This document shows, piece by piece, positions 37,261-47,760 of a stretch of 64,000 nt of DNA (positions within the stretch are counted from its first letter, which is position 1; each line of letters opens with the position of its first letter). Source of the stretch: Prostheceraeus crozeri (Eukaryota > Platyhelminthes > Polycladida > Euryleptidae). The notes under the pieces are model-generated. The model was not told the origin of the DNA and ran no database searches. It saw nothing but the letters and a program-made list of their open reading frames with translations. The stretch lies in assembly GCA_907163375.1 (NCBI GenBank), contig CAJQUW010002175.1:62001-126000 (forward strand). The letters run 5' to 3'. Made by a program: the position numbers and the translations under genes.

Positions 37261-37722
37261 GAAAAAGAAAACAGCATTTTTTAAAGTACCGTAAGCTTAC
37301 CGGTGGGCCTCTGTATCGATTGGTACAAAACATGGCATCAATCAATAAAGTGATTTCATTTCATTCAAGTGACTTACCTTTCTCCATGCGAGTCTGATTC
37401 ACTCCAGCATCTGTCGGACATTGATCTGAAAAGATAAGCGACTCAGAGTACCGATAGGCCTGCATGTAGGCAACAGGATGACATGGATGAACAATTATGT
37501 TATTATTTTACCGTTAGTGATATCCGTAATCACTTGCAGCCCGTTGAACCTTTCGCTTTCTTTTGTGACTTGAATCACATGTCCTTTGGGGCAGCGGAGA
37601 CTTTTCCAGAACAGTTTCCATGAATGCATTGCATGTTGATGTGGAATGGTCGATGTCAGGCTTAGTAGGCCTAAGTGACAGCTAACGATCTGGAGCTGGG
37701 TCCTTCCACGTAAGTCATATCA

Positions 37723-38979
37723 TCAAACGTTGCTTTGATCTGACTTTTCTTGTTCGCTTTGATTTTCTTTTGATTTAACGTTAATAGTTGGAGTGGAAAG
37801 GACGACATTGGAGGGAGAGAAGTCTGAGTCAGCAAATAGATCTGCGTTGTAAGGAAATATCCCAGTGGATTCGAAGCCTTTGATACACTTTGACATCGTC
37901 GCAGTGGCAATGTAGGCCTTTGCGAACAACTCCGAAATGTCATAGAAAGTTATCCTTTTCCCCGGATTTTGCATCATGTACTGGTCAGAAAATTTGTTGT
38001 AGCTGTTCTTCAGTGGTCCGAAAAAGACACGGTCCAGAGGCTGAAGCCTGTATGTGGTATGCGGGGGTAAGATCAAGATGTCAACGTAATTTGCCTTAGC
38101 TCTTTCTATGAGCCCATCAAGAATCAGAAGTTGCCTGTTACTTTTGGAAGGGTTCGTCATTTTGATGAAGTGCTCAAACCACTTCAAGAAAAGTTCCTGG
38201 GTCATCCACCCATTATCACTGTTTGTAACTAGACTGTTAGGTGGGGCACCTTTCGCAAGTGCCTCGCACATGCGTTTGCGAGGGAAGATTATCATGGTGG
38301 GAACAAATCTGTCTGCGGCATTCATGCAACATAAAACAGTCACGTTCTGACCTCTCTCGGCGCTTGTTATCTTTCCTACTTGCTTCTGACCTTTTTTGGC
38401 AAGAATTTTAGGAGGCTTGTGAACAACGGAAATGCCACTTTCGTCCGCATTCCAAACCTGGGAAGCAGTGTACTTATGGAGTAACAACTTCTCATGCAAA
38501 AGCTGATAGAAAAGATCAACCTGGTGTTTGCTAAATCCAGCAGCCCGACCTAGACTGGTCGACTCAGGCTGACGAACGCTTACTTCCGGATTTCGTCTCA
38601 AGAACCCTATCAGCCAGTCTATGCCCGCACGTTTAGTCTTCTTATTGAATGTATTATCAATACCTAACGACTCAGCAACACCAAATGCCAGCGTTTGGAT
38701 ATCATCTTTATTCAATCCGTGGAAACGCTCTTGCATCTTAAAAATATGAGACTTGAGATCATTTTCTTGTTCAGGTGTAAAGACTGGTCTAAAGCTACCA
38801 AGACAACCAGGGTTTTTCACAAGCTTTTTGTGATGCCTTCTTAAAGTAGTGAATGGGATGTTATAGAAAGAAGAAGCTTTCCTCAATGACATTGTTCTAC
38901 TATCAACATCAATGTATGCAGAACGTATCAAGTCCGGATCAGTGCCTTGACCAGTTGTTTTTTGGTAATTTCGCACCAT
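37723..38979 (-). CDS. pogo/Tigger-type transposase, main exon (DDE_1 family)
   Basis: 418 residues from ATG 38979. Residues about 5-55 form a psq-type helix-turn-helix (MSLRKASSFYNIPFTTLRRH), followed by a CENP-B-like region. The DDE_1 core follows: VWNADESGISVV (first Asp), QLLILDGLIERAKA (second Asp), LPPHTTYRLQPLD (third Asp). In relatives the second motif reads LLLDGH.SH followed by several residues; here about 10 residues after LDG are absent, so an in-frame deletion in the active site is likely. The reading frame is otherwise long and open, implying a young copy. The C-terminal part is spliced to the PHD exon; the joining exon near 37.51-37.65 kb is plausible but unresolved. Confidence 0.85.
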   Translation of the reverse strand: MVRNYQKTTGQGTDPDLIRSAYIDVDSRTMSLRKASSFYNIPFTTLRRHHKKLVKNPGCLGSFRPVFTPEQENDLKSHIFKMQERFHGLNKDDIQTLAFGVAESLGIDNTFNKKTKRAGIDWLIGFLRRNPEVSVRQPESTSLGRAAGFSKHQVDLFYQLLHEKLLLHKYTASQVWNADESGISVVHKPPKILAKKGQKQVGKITSAERGQNVTVLCCMNAADRFVPTMIIFPRKRMCEALAKGAPPNSLVTNSDNGWMTQELFLKWFEHFIKMTNPSKSNRQLLILDGLIERAKANYVDILILPPHTTYRLQPLDRVFFGPLKNSYNKFSDQYMMQNPGKRITFYDISELFAKAYIATATMSKCIKGFESTGIFPYNADLFADSDFSPSNVVLSTPTINVKSKENQSEQEKSDQSNV

Positions 38980-40441
38980 CTCTACAATAAATAAGATATG
39001 CTTTTAAATAGTCTAAAGGCTGTGCACGCTAATATAGGCTTCTAAGTCTACAGACCCTATTTGTGTGAAACTAAAATAGCTTTCATTAGATATTTATACT
39101 TAATGCATTTATACTTGGATGTAAATAGACTAAGGCTAAGTGTGTTATTCAACTCACCGGATCACCGCTTCCTACAGCGCGCTCGAAGCAACTGAGTGAC
39201 TGGCGAATTCACTCACACACACTGCAGGCGCGTGATGCGTTACCATGACATCAGAATGACGAGTTGCTCCCATGAGAACGTTCTACTGTGGATGTAAGTA
39301 CACTTGCACTTCACGTGAACGTTATGGGGCATAGCGGATCGCCCGAACCACTTTGCCCCAATAGCTATAGGTACGAAAATTGCCTCTTGCATTTAGTAAA
39401 AACAAATTATGTTGACAATTATCGATGCCATATGAAACACCATTCCCATAGCTTTCATTTGATACAAAATTTGTCTATCTGTTGCCACTTTAAGGCTGAG
39501 AAAAATGCTTTGCAATCTCACCATTTCTTATAACGAGCTCGAAAAAACTGAGTAAAAGTATAGTTCACACAGATCTGAAGGTGAGCGCTGTTCAACGACT
39601 ATACCAGAATGAGGGGATACTTCCATGTAAACGTCCTAGTGAGTTAGATATTTGATAACTTCAGTAGTTTAAGAAATATTCAGGTGATCCTCTTTGCCCC
39701 GGTGAGCCGCTATGCCCCGTGTTCCAAGTATTTTCAAATTTTAGATTTCTTCTATCTTTATTTATTTATTAGTCAGTGGCGTGCCGTCAATAGATGCGAT
39801 GCATTCGCCGCATGCCCAACGCAGTCATGAATGGAACGGTATATTTTAGTCAATCTTTCATTTACCGGTATGTGTCTCTTTATGATTTGTATCGGTAACA
39901 AGGAAGAGCACAACACAAAACACCCCCTTAACATAGGTGGATGCTATAAAAAACACCACTTTCGTCTGTATCTAAAAATATTTCGCCAGCCTGATTGTCA
40001 CTTGCACCCTTGCATTGAAGCGGCACGCGCGTAAAGCCTCGAGGAGCTTCCCTACCTTCTATAGAGACCTGCCGGCTGATAAGACTGAGGATGAAAGCGA
40101 TGAGAGCGTCGCTTCGCCTAAGGGAAATCAGAACCCGACTTGACTCACAGAACACAAGGCTGTCCCGAGGGTTTCAGCCCACTTACCGGAAAACCCACTT
40201 ACCAGAAAACCATGGCATTCCACCCAAAGTGGGCGTTAAGCTTCAGATGTGAGAACACCATCGCATGCCTTCCTTCTTGTGTACCTGACTTCTCTTAACT
40301 ATTTCATAGTTTACCTTTTTCCAACGTTTTCCTATAGATTGTTTGTTGTAGCCTAATATTATACGTGTAATAAAATTTGTTCTATTTAATTGAAATAAAA
40401 TATAGACGAGTATTATTATTATTTTTGGTTTTCTTTTTGTA

Positions 40442-42559
40442 GAATACCGCCCTGCCGAAACGTGAACATTCACCCAGTGTCAGTGATAAGTCGCGACAGT
40501 ACGCGGGTGCAGCAAAATACAAGTGCTGGTATAAAAAAGAGTGGGAAACCGAATATCCAATACGGCAAGTCACTGGAGAACAATATAAATTTAGATGCAT
40601 TCCATGTCAAAGAATTATATCCTGTGATCACCAAGGAAAGAAGGACGTTTCTAATCACTGCGACACGGACACGCACAAAAGGAGCGCTGTTAACTCAAGG
40701 ACGCAAACGACTTTAAAATTCACCCGTGTTGGACAGACCACAAGCACTCAGAGATCTGCACATCGGGCTGAGGCCAAGACGGTAGAATTTATTGTGCAGC
40801 ACAACCTCTCAATCAGTACCGCCGACCACCTCATTCCGCTGTATAAGCATATGTTTCCTGATAGTGCAATCGCGAAGTCGATGAACTGTGCGCGGACAAA
40901 ATCGACACAGATTCTTAATCGTGCATTGCAACCCGAATCTAAAACCCTGCTCGTGGAACACATAAGGACTCATCCGTTCTCATTGTCTACGGACGGATCG
41001 AATGACAACGGTTTAGAGAAAATGAATCCTGCCATAATAACCATCTTCGATGTGAATAGGTCGCACACGGTCGCTATCAAGTTCTATGACATGTGTATGA
41101 CGACGGGTGAACATGCTGGCACGGCCGAAACCATTTTCTCGGCTATAAACGATAAACTAGAAAAGGACAACATACCGTGGACGAATTGCGTTGCTGTTGG
41201 AGTCGACAACACGAACACTAACATCGGCTCTCGCAACAGCATAAAGTCGAGAGTCCTCAGTTATAATCCTGCCACATACTTCAATGGGTGTCCGTGCCAC
41301 CTGGCGCACATTGCGGCATCAAATGGAAACGACGCGTATGTGAGTACCACAGGTTTCAACGCCGAGGATCTCGCCATTGATCTGTATTACTGGTTTGAGA
41401 AATATACTAAACGAAAGGGTGTACTCAATGACTTTTACGCATTTTGTGACATGGAATACACTAACCTTATTCGCCACGTCTCCGTCCGATGGCTATCTCT
41501 CGAATTAGCTGTGTATCGGTGCTTACAAAACACTAGGGCCTCAAGAGTTACTTCTTGAGTGCCAATCACTCAGAGGCACGATTTCGTATACTAAAGGCGA
41601 TCTACGAGACAGACCCACAGGCAGAGATCCACCTCCTAGTGATATCGTCGATACTTCCGATATTCACTAACTTCAACCTACTGATGCAGCGCGAAGATCC
41701 GTGCATTCATCTTCTCTATCCGGCAATCAAGTCTTTGTGCAAACGTATTGCACAAAGAATCGTGAAGCCGGAAGTCCTGCTTTCAACGTCGCCACTCAAC
41801 ATTGATCTCGCGGACTGCAATGTGTACTTGTCCACTGACGATATTTTCATCGGCGCTGTTGCAAAAAATAAACTCAAGTCTGCTTTGGATAATGGAGACA
41901 TGACGGAACGACAGGTGGACAATGTACGAAGCGGGGTACTTGAGTACCTCAAAGCATCGCTCTCGTACATATATCGCAAATTTCCCTTTAACGAGCCAGT
42001 CATAACAAACGCAGTGTGGGTCGATATAACCAACAGGCTCACAGCAAAATTTGACCAGGTCGAATACTTTTGTGAGCATTTTTCTGTGTTACTTGGAGAT
42101 ATGGACCGAGCTCGTCTGCACGAAGAATTTGTGGACTATCAGACCTTGAGCGACGACGAGATCGGAACGACCGCCTTCCACGAGGCCACAACGCGTGAGA
42201 GCGATGCCGACTGTGACGCCCAGTACCGTATGGACGTTCTCTGGTGGTATATAGGGGAGATTAAGGAGCCTGGCGCGCGTGCACCTCGTTTTGCCAAGTT
42301 GAGCCAGATTGCCAGATTAGTACTAATTATACCACACTCGAACGCTGGCCCCGAGCGTGTATTTAGCCTAGTGCGCGTGAACAGAAACGACCAGCGCAAT
42401 CGGCTCAATTATGACGGCACACTTATAAGCGCACTGACCGTGAAGATGGACCGTCCGGATAGAAAAGACAGCCCGTGCTATAAGTGCGAGCCGACAGCTG
42501 CGCTACTTGACCGTGTACCCACAGTGACGCGCGAGTATAACATTGAACACTCCTCTTAG
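40442..42559 (+). pseudogene. hAT transposase with BED zinc finger, one frameshift
   Basis: A TTTTTGTAG acceptor at 40441 opens the frame (TALPKREHSPSVSDKSR). A BED-type finger follows: YKFRCIPCQRIISCDHQGKK and DVSNHCDTDTH (C..C...H....H). The RNase-H-like core includes FSLSTDGSNDN (first Asp), VAVGVDNTNTNIG (second Asp) and GCPCHLAHIAAS (the hAT Cys-His site). The frame shifts near 41.55 kb and resumes as ANHSEARFRILKAIYET. The dimerisation domain reads LVLIIPHSNAGPERVFSLVR then NRLNYDGTLISALTVKM. This KIAA1586/ZMYM-like hAT group is common in aquatic invertebrates. One shift in 700 codons suggests recent death. Confidence 0.85.
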
Positions 42560-43038
42560 TCTTGTAATCATTCACTGTCACGTTTATGGGCTAAATAATT
42601 TGCTGATCAGTGATTCTGTGTACATGAAATTAATAAATGTTGTTTTAATTGGATTTCAATAAAATTAGTTTGATGTTTACCAGCGTTTTTGAAAGGAAAT
42701 TGGTTTACTAAGTCTCATGCACATATTTCGTACTTTAACGACAAATATGACCTCAGTAATCACATGTAATTACTATTCATACACGGCGTTTGGCAAAAAT
42801 ATGGGTCAGTATATACTGCTCTATTTTATAAAAGCATCTAATGTTAAAGGGAAACAATTTGGTAAATAATTTCGCGCACTTCCGTTAAGAGTTTGCGCTA
42901 GTCCTACCTGCAAAAAAGTACAATGAATGACGTATTATTGGTAATTACATTGGAAAAACAAAAATATTACTAGTATATAATGTGTAAAAATATTTTCATA
43001 CGGGTTGGGATGGTGATAGGTTGGCAATCCTGACATTC

Positions 43039-43658
43039 TGATAGCTCGATGGATGAATCAACATTGTGAAATCTGCGCATCGAATTGAATCTGTCATGTG
43101 CGTACGTGTGTTGTGAGCATAGAAATAAAGTGTTTATCTGAAGTTGGCTAGAATGGAAACTGACTCAAGGTCGCGGTACATCCGGGGGAACTAAGTTGGG
43201 GCATGAACCACCAATTAAAAGCTTCGATTTACACATGTGATTGATTCTAACCCAATCACAGACGTTGGCAGGTGCATCTAAGTGAAAATGCGTGCGATTT
43301 ATGTGCCGTTATTGTGCATTGCATGAAGCATAATTTCCATTCTAGAGGTTTTATTGTTGTCAATTTCTATGGTTGTGAGTGTGTCTGTTTTTGTGAATTG
43401 CAGCACAGGTTTTCCTACACGACAACGGCAACTACCGAATCAAGAGCGGCACTTTAATTTCTAAAACATTAAAAGATAAAATATTACGTCATTTCACAAT
43501 TGAGAGCGACAACAATAAATAAATTGCAGCAAAATAGTTCAATTGTGTCTCTATCAGATTAGTGAGCGGTATTTCACGTGAAGAATAAATGATATCTATT
43601 CGGTTTGATCCAAAGCCCTATATAGATGTCTTCACATCTGCTGAATTAACTTATCAAT
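43039..43658. other. Short spacer, no gene seen
   Basis: AT-rich DNA between the hAT right end and the Tc1-like transposase. It may contain the left end of the latter, but no inverted partner was found. Confidence 0.4.
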
Positions 43659-44718
43659 ATGGAGCGCCAGCGAATACCTTCTGATGTTAAACGCAGAATC
43701 ATTATGGCTCACGAAGCCGGAGATGATTATATTGAAGCCACTCGAGTTCTCGGTGTAAAACGGGGTACTGCGTATTCAATAGTACATCGTTATATACTTG
43801 AAGGAGTCACTGAGCGTCCCAGAGGAGGAAGACGACACCAAAAGATGGACGAAGATATGGCAAATACTGTGGTAGAGATTGTTGAATCCCAACCGGAATT
43901 CACGTTAGCCCAAATCAAAGCTGATCTACAAGTGCGGATGCCGGACAAGCCATCTGTCTCAATTCAAACTATCAGCACATGTCTGAGAAATCGTCTTATC
44001 TTCTTAAAGAAAATGGAGACTGTTCAAGTCAACCGCAATAGCCATGACGTCAAAGTGGAAAGGGCCGAGTATGCGAACTGGTATCTGCACACGATCAACG
44101 CAAACCATCCGCCAACATTTATTTTTGTGCACGAATCCGGCTTTAATTTATGGATCAGTCGCACACGAGGTCGTGCCAGACGGGGAGAGCGAGCTGTCAG
44201 GATTGTTCATGGACAGCGCGGGCGGAATTTTACTCTCATCTTGGCGGTCTCTATAGAATTCTACGATATAATATAATTATAATGGTGTCGTCCATCATGA
44301 ATTCTACGAAGGCGGAACCTCCTGTGAGAGATTTAACTCCTGGCTGGAAGAAGCGTCCGTTGCAGCTGGGGCTGGACCTCGTGTATTCGTCATGGATAAT
44401 GCTCCGTGCCACAATAGAGCCCGTGAAGTCAGTTTGCGAGAGGGACACTCTATTAAGTACTTACCGCCCTACTCTCCATTTCTCAATATCGCAGAGAACG
44501 CGTTTTCCATGTGGAAAGCGGCTTTCAAGAGAGAAGTAGCTGAGATTCGTGAGCAGTTACACAACTACACTGGACAACAGCGGAATTTGACCTTACTGCA
44601 ACTCGCCTCCCAAAACATGAGTGCCATCACTGCAAATAAGATGGGAAGGTCTTCCAGACGTATGGGCAGATTGATGCCTAGACTAACTAATCGCGAGGAT
44701 GTCTTACAAAACCAGTAG
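43659..44718 (+). pseudogene. Tc1/IS630-type transposase, inactive
   Basis: From ATG 43659 a helix-turn-helix pair (RRIIMAHEAGDDYIEATRVL, GVKRGTAYSIVHRY) and GGRRHQK precede the catalytic region. The first catalytic motif reads FIFVHESGFNLW, where DESGFN is usual, so the first Asp is His. The second (VFVMDNAPCHNRA) and the Glu (SPFLNIAENAFSMWK) are intact. One frameshift lies at about 44.24-44.28 kb. The C-terminal frame runs to TAG 44716-44718. Terminal repeats were not located. Confidence 0.85.
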
Positions 44719-44759
44719 TAAGTAAAACTCCACTTCTGGATAGCGCAAGATGGCCGTCG

Positions 44760-46008
44760 CTGACGTCCCCCCCTCTGGACCGGCAGAGTGTCGTGGTCGG
44801 CCGCCGTGGTGTTTTGGTTCTGACGTCCCCCCCCTCTGGAACGGCAGAGTGTCGTGGTGTGCCGGCCACGTGCGTCCGTCAGGTTCGATGACGTCGTCGT
44901 CCTCCCCCCTCTGGCCGACCGTCGTATAGCGCGCGGTGATGTGGTGTCTAGGTTGGCGTGGTGTGCCGGCCAGGTTGGGAGGGTGGACTGTCGTAGCTCA
45001 CCTGAAAAATCCTAAGTGTCAGAGTGGCTTTGTATGGGTAAAATTTTGAAAATTTTCCAAAGTGTGGAATTTCGACCTGGGACCGTCACCAAAACATTTT
45101 TCATCAAATTTCACTGACCCCCCCCCCCGACAGCAATCTTCTAACTTTGGTTCTAGTGAACGGAATTTGTTCGTTCGGGTTGCATTCGAAAGAGGATGAA
45201 AAACTGCTTGACAACATTTTTGTTGCGAGTCAATCGGACCAGCCGTTCAAAAGTTAGAGCGGTTACAAGATTTTAGGTCGGAGCTCGCTCACCTGAAAAA
45301 ATCCTAAGTGTCAGAGTGGCTTTGCATGGGTAAAATTTTGAAAATTTTCCAAAGTGTGGAATTTCGACCTGGGACCGTCACCAAAACATTTTTCATCAAA
45401 TTTCACTGACCTCCCCCCCCTCTGGACAGCTAGCTTCGATCTTGGCTTCTAGTGGACGGATTTTGTCGTGCCATAGCTCGTTTGAAAGCTAAGAGTGAGA
45501 CAAATTCACTGCAAGAAACGGCTTGTTCCTATCTGTCTTCGTTTAGATGTGAGGCGCCATTTAAGATTTTGGGAGACTTTCGAAAAACGACAGAGTTAGA
45601 ATTTTGGACGTTTTGGGCTGTAGCGGCAAAACGAGGCATCAGATGGGAAAACGGAGGCCAGATTCAGATTCAGCGTGAAATTCTGCATCAGTATGGTGAG
45701 TTTCAAGTCAATCGGAGAGAAAAAGTTTCGCTGACGTCCGCCCCCCCCCGCCACGATCTTCCAACTTTGGTTCTAGAGATCGTAGAAAGTCGTGCAATAG
45801 CTCGTTTGAAAGCTAAGAGTGAGACAAATTCACTGAAAGAAGCGGCTTGTTCCTATCTGTCTTCGTTTAGATGTGAGACGCCATTTAAGATTTTGGGAGA
45901 TTGACGAAAAACGATAGAGTTATGTATCCCAAAAATTCCCAAAAGCTTCCAGCGGGCGAACGAATGCTCGGATTGGTAAACGGAGGCCAGATTTGGAATC
46001 AGCTTGAT
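44760..46008. repeat. Tandem array of about 300-bp GC-rich-centred units
   Basis: Poly-C tracts with ccccctctgga-type edges recur at about 44768, 44825, 45119, 45412 and 45729. A 120-base block (cctaagtgtcagagtggctt onward) is repeated at about 45010 and 45301. A second block (atagctcgtttgaaagctaa onward) is repeated at about 45464 and 45796, and gcggaggccagatt-type words end each half. The array stops right beside the first promoter of the Polinton. It may be a repeat-rich terminal region of that element or host satellite DNA. Confidence 0.7.
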
Positions 46009-46013
46009 GTTAT

Positions 46014-46065
46014 TGTCCAATGAGGATCATCATCCAATGAGAATCAAGTATTTCTATATAAATAG
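46014..46065 (+). promoter_or_regulatory. Left outer promoter of the Polinton
   Basis: Two CCAATGAG copies (about 46014 and 46033) precede a TATA box TATATAAATAG (46055-46065), about 100 bases before the ATG at 46160. This is a standard Pol II layout. Paired CCAAT boxes of similar spacing (as ATTGG, about 62492 and 62509) occur in the divergent region near the other end. Confidence 0.7.
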
Positions 46066-46159
46066 CGAGCCTTCCACAGTGAGAATCATTCCATCGTTGA
46101 ATCACACGAGTGACGGACGCACATTTCCTCTCTCTATTCTATTCTATTATCCAACTAAA

Positions 46160-46934
46160 ATGGTAAGTCGCTACTTTCCTCCCTCTCCTCCCTTGAACGT
46201 AAACTTAATACAATCTTTTCCATTTTCAGGCATCTACTCCATCTGCTGCGCTAGTAGGACAAAATGGCGGTCAAACGTTACAAGGTTCGCTACGATCAGA
46301 TCATCTACAACTGAGGCCAGTGGAAGAAACAACCAAGGTACATAATCCTACACCGCTACAGCGTAAATTTAAACAAGTCTTGCGTTATGACGATCATGGC
46401 GTAGTACTCCAAACGGGAATGCTCCCTTCCACGGATGTCAAGATCATGCACAATCAGTATGGGGACTACATACTGATCCCCGTGAGTCCGTACATTCGCC
46501 ACCAACTTGATATTATTGAGGAGTACGTGACATTAAAAATGGACATTCCTACTCCTCTTGCCCAAGAGTGGAAGGCGAGAGATGACAAGGATACTCCCTA
46601 TAGAAAGATTTGGGATGGTAATCACATTTGCCTACCGGTATCACATTGGTGCACTTACTATAAGAAGGAGGGAGATCATTCAACACCCATCACATGCGAC
46701 GAGCTCGGAGAAGGTACTTGGGATATCCTTTTCAAAGTGAATGGGCTATATTATGGTCGGCATAAGGATAATAAAATAGCCTTTCTCTCCATGCATATGG
46801 AATCCATCCTATATATTCCAAAACCACCCAACGTGGACGACATAATTGATCAAATCCTTAACAGCAGTGGTACGAAGCGCAAGTCGGAGAAGAGTGCTGC
46901 ATCAAAACGCAAATCAAAGAAGGAGAATTACTAG
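46160..46934 (+). CDS. Polinton outer gene, unknown function (possible ssDNA-binding role)
   Basis: The ATG at 46160-46162 is directly followed by GTAAGT, and a TTTCAG acceptor at 46229 returns to an open frame without its own early ATG. An ATG-only first coding exon with a 67-base intron is therefore likely; introns are known in Polinton genes. The product has about 235 residues. It includes VLRYDDHGVVLQTGMLPSTD, GNHICLPVSHWCTYYKK and GTWDILFKVNGLYYGRHKDN. A Lys/Arg tail (KRKSEKSAASKRKSKK) resembles a nuclear signal. I do not recognise a domain. Its position next to the element's edge and shared leader design with the polymerase gene suggest a replication role, which is inference only. Confidence 0.65.
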
Positions 46935-46968
46935 TCCTTTCCTAACTCTACCCTATGACAATTCGCTT

Positions 46969-47094
46969 ATGTGCTTTGAGTGTCGTAGACGTGGTCTTAT
47001 TAGATACATTTTACTTCTTCGTTGCCATCATATCATTTGTGTATTTTGTCGTGAAAAGCATCGATGTAATTCTTCATTTTGTAATATGTTATAG
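46969..47094 (+). CDS. Small zinc-binding ORF in the Polinton (RING-like half)
   Basis: 41 residues: MCFECRRRGLIRYILLLRCH then HIICVFCREKHRCNSSFC. The C..C...(12)..C.H...C..C pattern is like the first part of a RING finger. It may be a separate small gene or an exon of a larger spliced product. Low confidence because of size. Confidence 0.4.
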   Translation: MCFECRRRGLIRYILLLRCHHIICVFCREKHRCNSSFCNML

Positions 47095-47128
47095 AACGTT
47101 TCCTTAGATGTGTAAATTTCCGTTTTAG

Positions 47129-47677
47129 GCTTCTATCATCATTTTTATGGATTGTGAGGGTGAACCTGTACAGGAGCTCAGTGCTATTGCTATGAACAAT
47201 TGGACATATCAGATTGTCAGTGTCTATCATCAACATGCCAACTGCAATCCCAATGTTGATCAATGGGCGAGAAAACACATTCATGGACTTAATCTGAAAT
47301 ATTTGCAAGACTATGGCTTTTCTTGTGAGAGTGCTCTTCTTATTGACTTTAAACGATGGTTAGCTGCTTTCAATGTTATACGCATCTTTTGTAATAATCC
47401 TGGTAAGGAGAGGAAAGTATTTCCTAATTTAATCATTGATGATATTTTGCTCCCACCTTGGGATAGTAGAGTGAATCAACACTATCATGAAGTCACGAAA
47501 CGTTTTAAGGATTTGTGTGTTCCTATTTTGTCTGTTCGTTGTAGTAGCTACATTCATAACCAATGCTTCTTTCCTCCTTACCTCAGCACTGCCAAAGTCC
47601 TGTATGGTTATCATTGCTCGCTGTATGATAGTTACCAGCTGTATCTATTTTATCTCTTTCAAACCATTGATTTATAA
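47129..47677 (+). CDS. Polinton gene resembling a DEDDh 3'-5' exonuclease
   Basis: A CCGTTTTAG acceptor precedes an in-frame GCTTCTATC run leading to ATG 47147, so the start may be the ATG itself or the upstream leader ATG by splicing. Motif I is visible as ASIIIFMDCEGEPVQELSAI (Asp-x-Glu after a hydrophobic strand). Next comes KHIHGLNLKYLQDYGFSCES, like the iHGl block of DnaQ-type exonucleases. A weaker motif II region is IRIFCNNPGKE, and the last motif is GYHCSLYDSYQLYLFY (His-x4-Asp). Order and spacing fit a DEDDh fold of about 180 residues; motif II lacks a clear Asp. AATAAA follows at about 47700. The role would be proofreading or end processing in addition to the polymerase's own exonuclease. 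Confidence 0.6.
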   Translation, partial: ASIIIFMDCEGEPVQELSAIAMNNWTYQIVSVYHQHANCNPNVDQWARKHIHGLNLKYLQDYGFSCESALLIDFKRWLAAFNVIRIFCNNPGKERKVFPNLIIDDILLPPWDSRVNQHYHEVTKRFKDLCVPILSVRCSSYIHNQCFFPPYLSTAKVLYGYHCSLYDSYQLYLFYLFQTIDL

Positions 47678-47699
47678 TGCATGCTTGTTACCGTTATTC

Positions 47700-47705
47700 A
47701 ATAAA
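47700..47705 (+). terminator. Candidate polyadenylation signal, left outer unit
   Basis: AATAAA 22 bases after the exonuclease-like stop and just before the next gene's upstream motif. It would end the first transcription unit of the element. Confidence 0.5.
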
Positions 47706-47730
47706 TGTTACTATGAGAAGAGTTGTTTTC

Positions 47731-47737
47731 ATGCAAT
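47731..47737 (+). promoter_or_regulatory. Degenerate octamer-like motif upstream of the 136-residue gene
   Basis: ATGCAAT, one base off the ATGCAAA found before other genes of the element, 30 bases upstream of ATG 47761. The spacing is the same as in the better copies. Confidence 0.4.
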
Positions 47738-47760
47738 GGATGGGTTAGTTAAAGGCGATC

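Larger units (their letters stand above)
36724..39728 (-). mobile_element. pogo/Tigger-type DNA transposon
   Basis: TA flanks at 36722-36723 and 39729-39730. Ends share GGAACACGGGGCATAGCGG then TCACC in inverted orientation. The 13-base core GGGGCAWAGYGGATCA recurs at least six times in both sub-terminal regions (about 36734, 36914, 36931 at the left; about 39325, 39352, 39690 and 39707 at the right), as expected for transposase sites. The length is 3005 bp, with a spliced transposase on the - strand. It inserted into the hAT element and must be younger than it. Confidence 0.9.
36447..43032 (+). mobile_element. hAT element with a nested pogo insertion
   Basis: The left end CAGGCTTGCCAAC and the right end, inverted, CAGGATTGCCAAC differ by one base. 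ACATTC flanks both (36441-36446 and 43033-43038); hAT duplications are normally 8 bp, so two bases may have slipped. Removing the 3.0-kb pogo copy (36724-39728) leaves about 3.6 kb, a normal autonomous hAT size. It carries a BED-finger transposase on the + strand. Sub-terminal acacacggt words cluster near 36463-36565. Confidence 0.7.

Noticed and set aside
39774-39850. cagtggcgtgccgtc as the start of another hAT element
   Set aside because: No inverted partner or duplication was found, and the site lies inside the larger hAT unit defined by CAGG.TTGCCAAC ends.
41716-42408. - strand frames over the hAT transposase
   Set aside because: They are shadows of the hAT coding frame with no independent motif.
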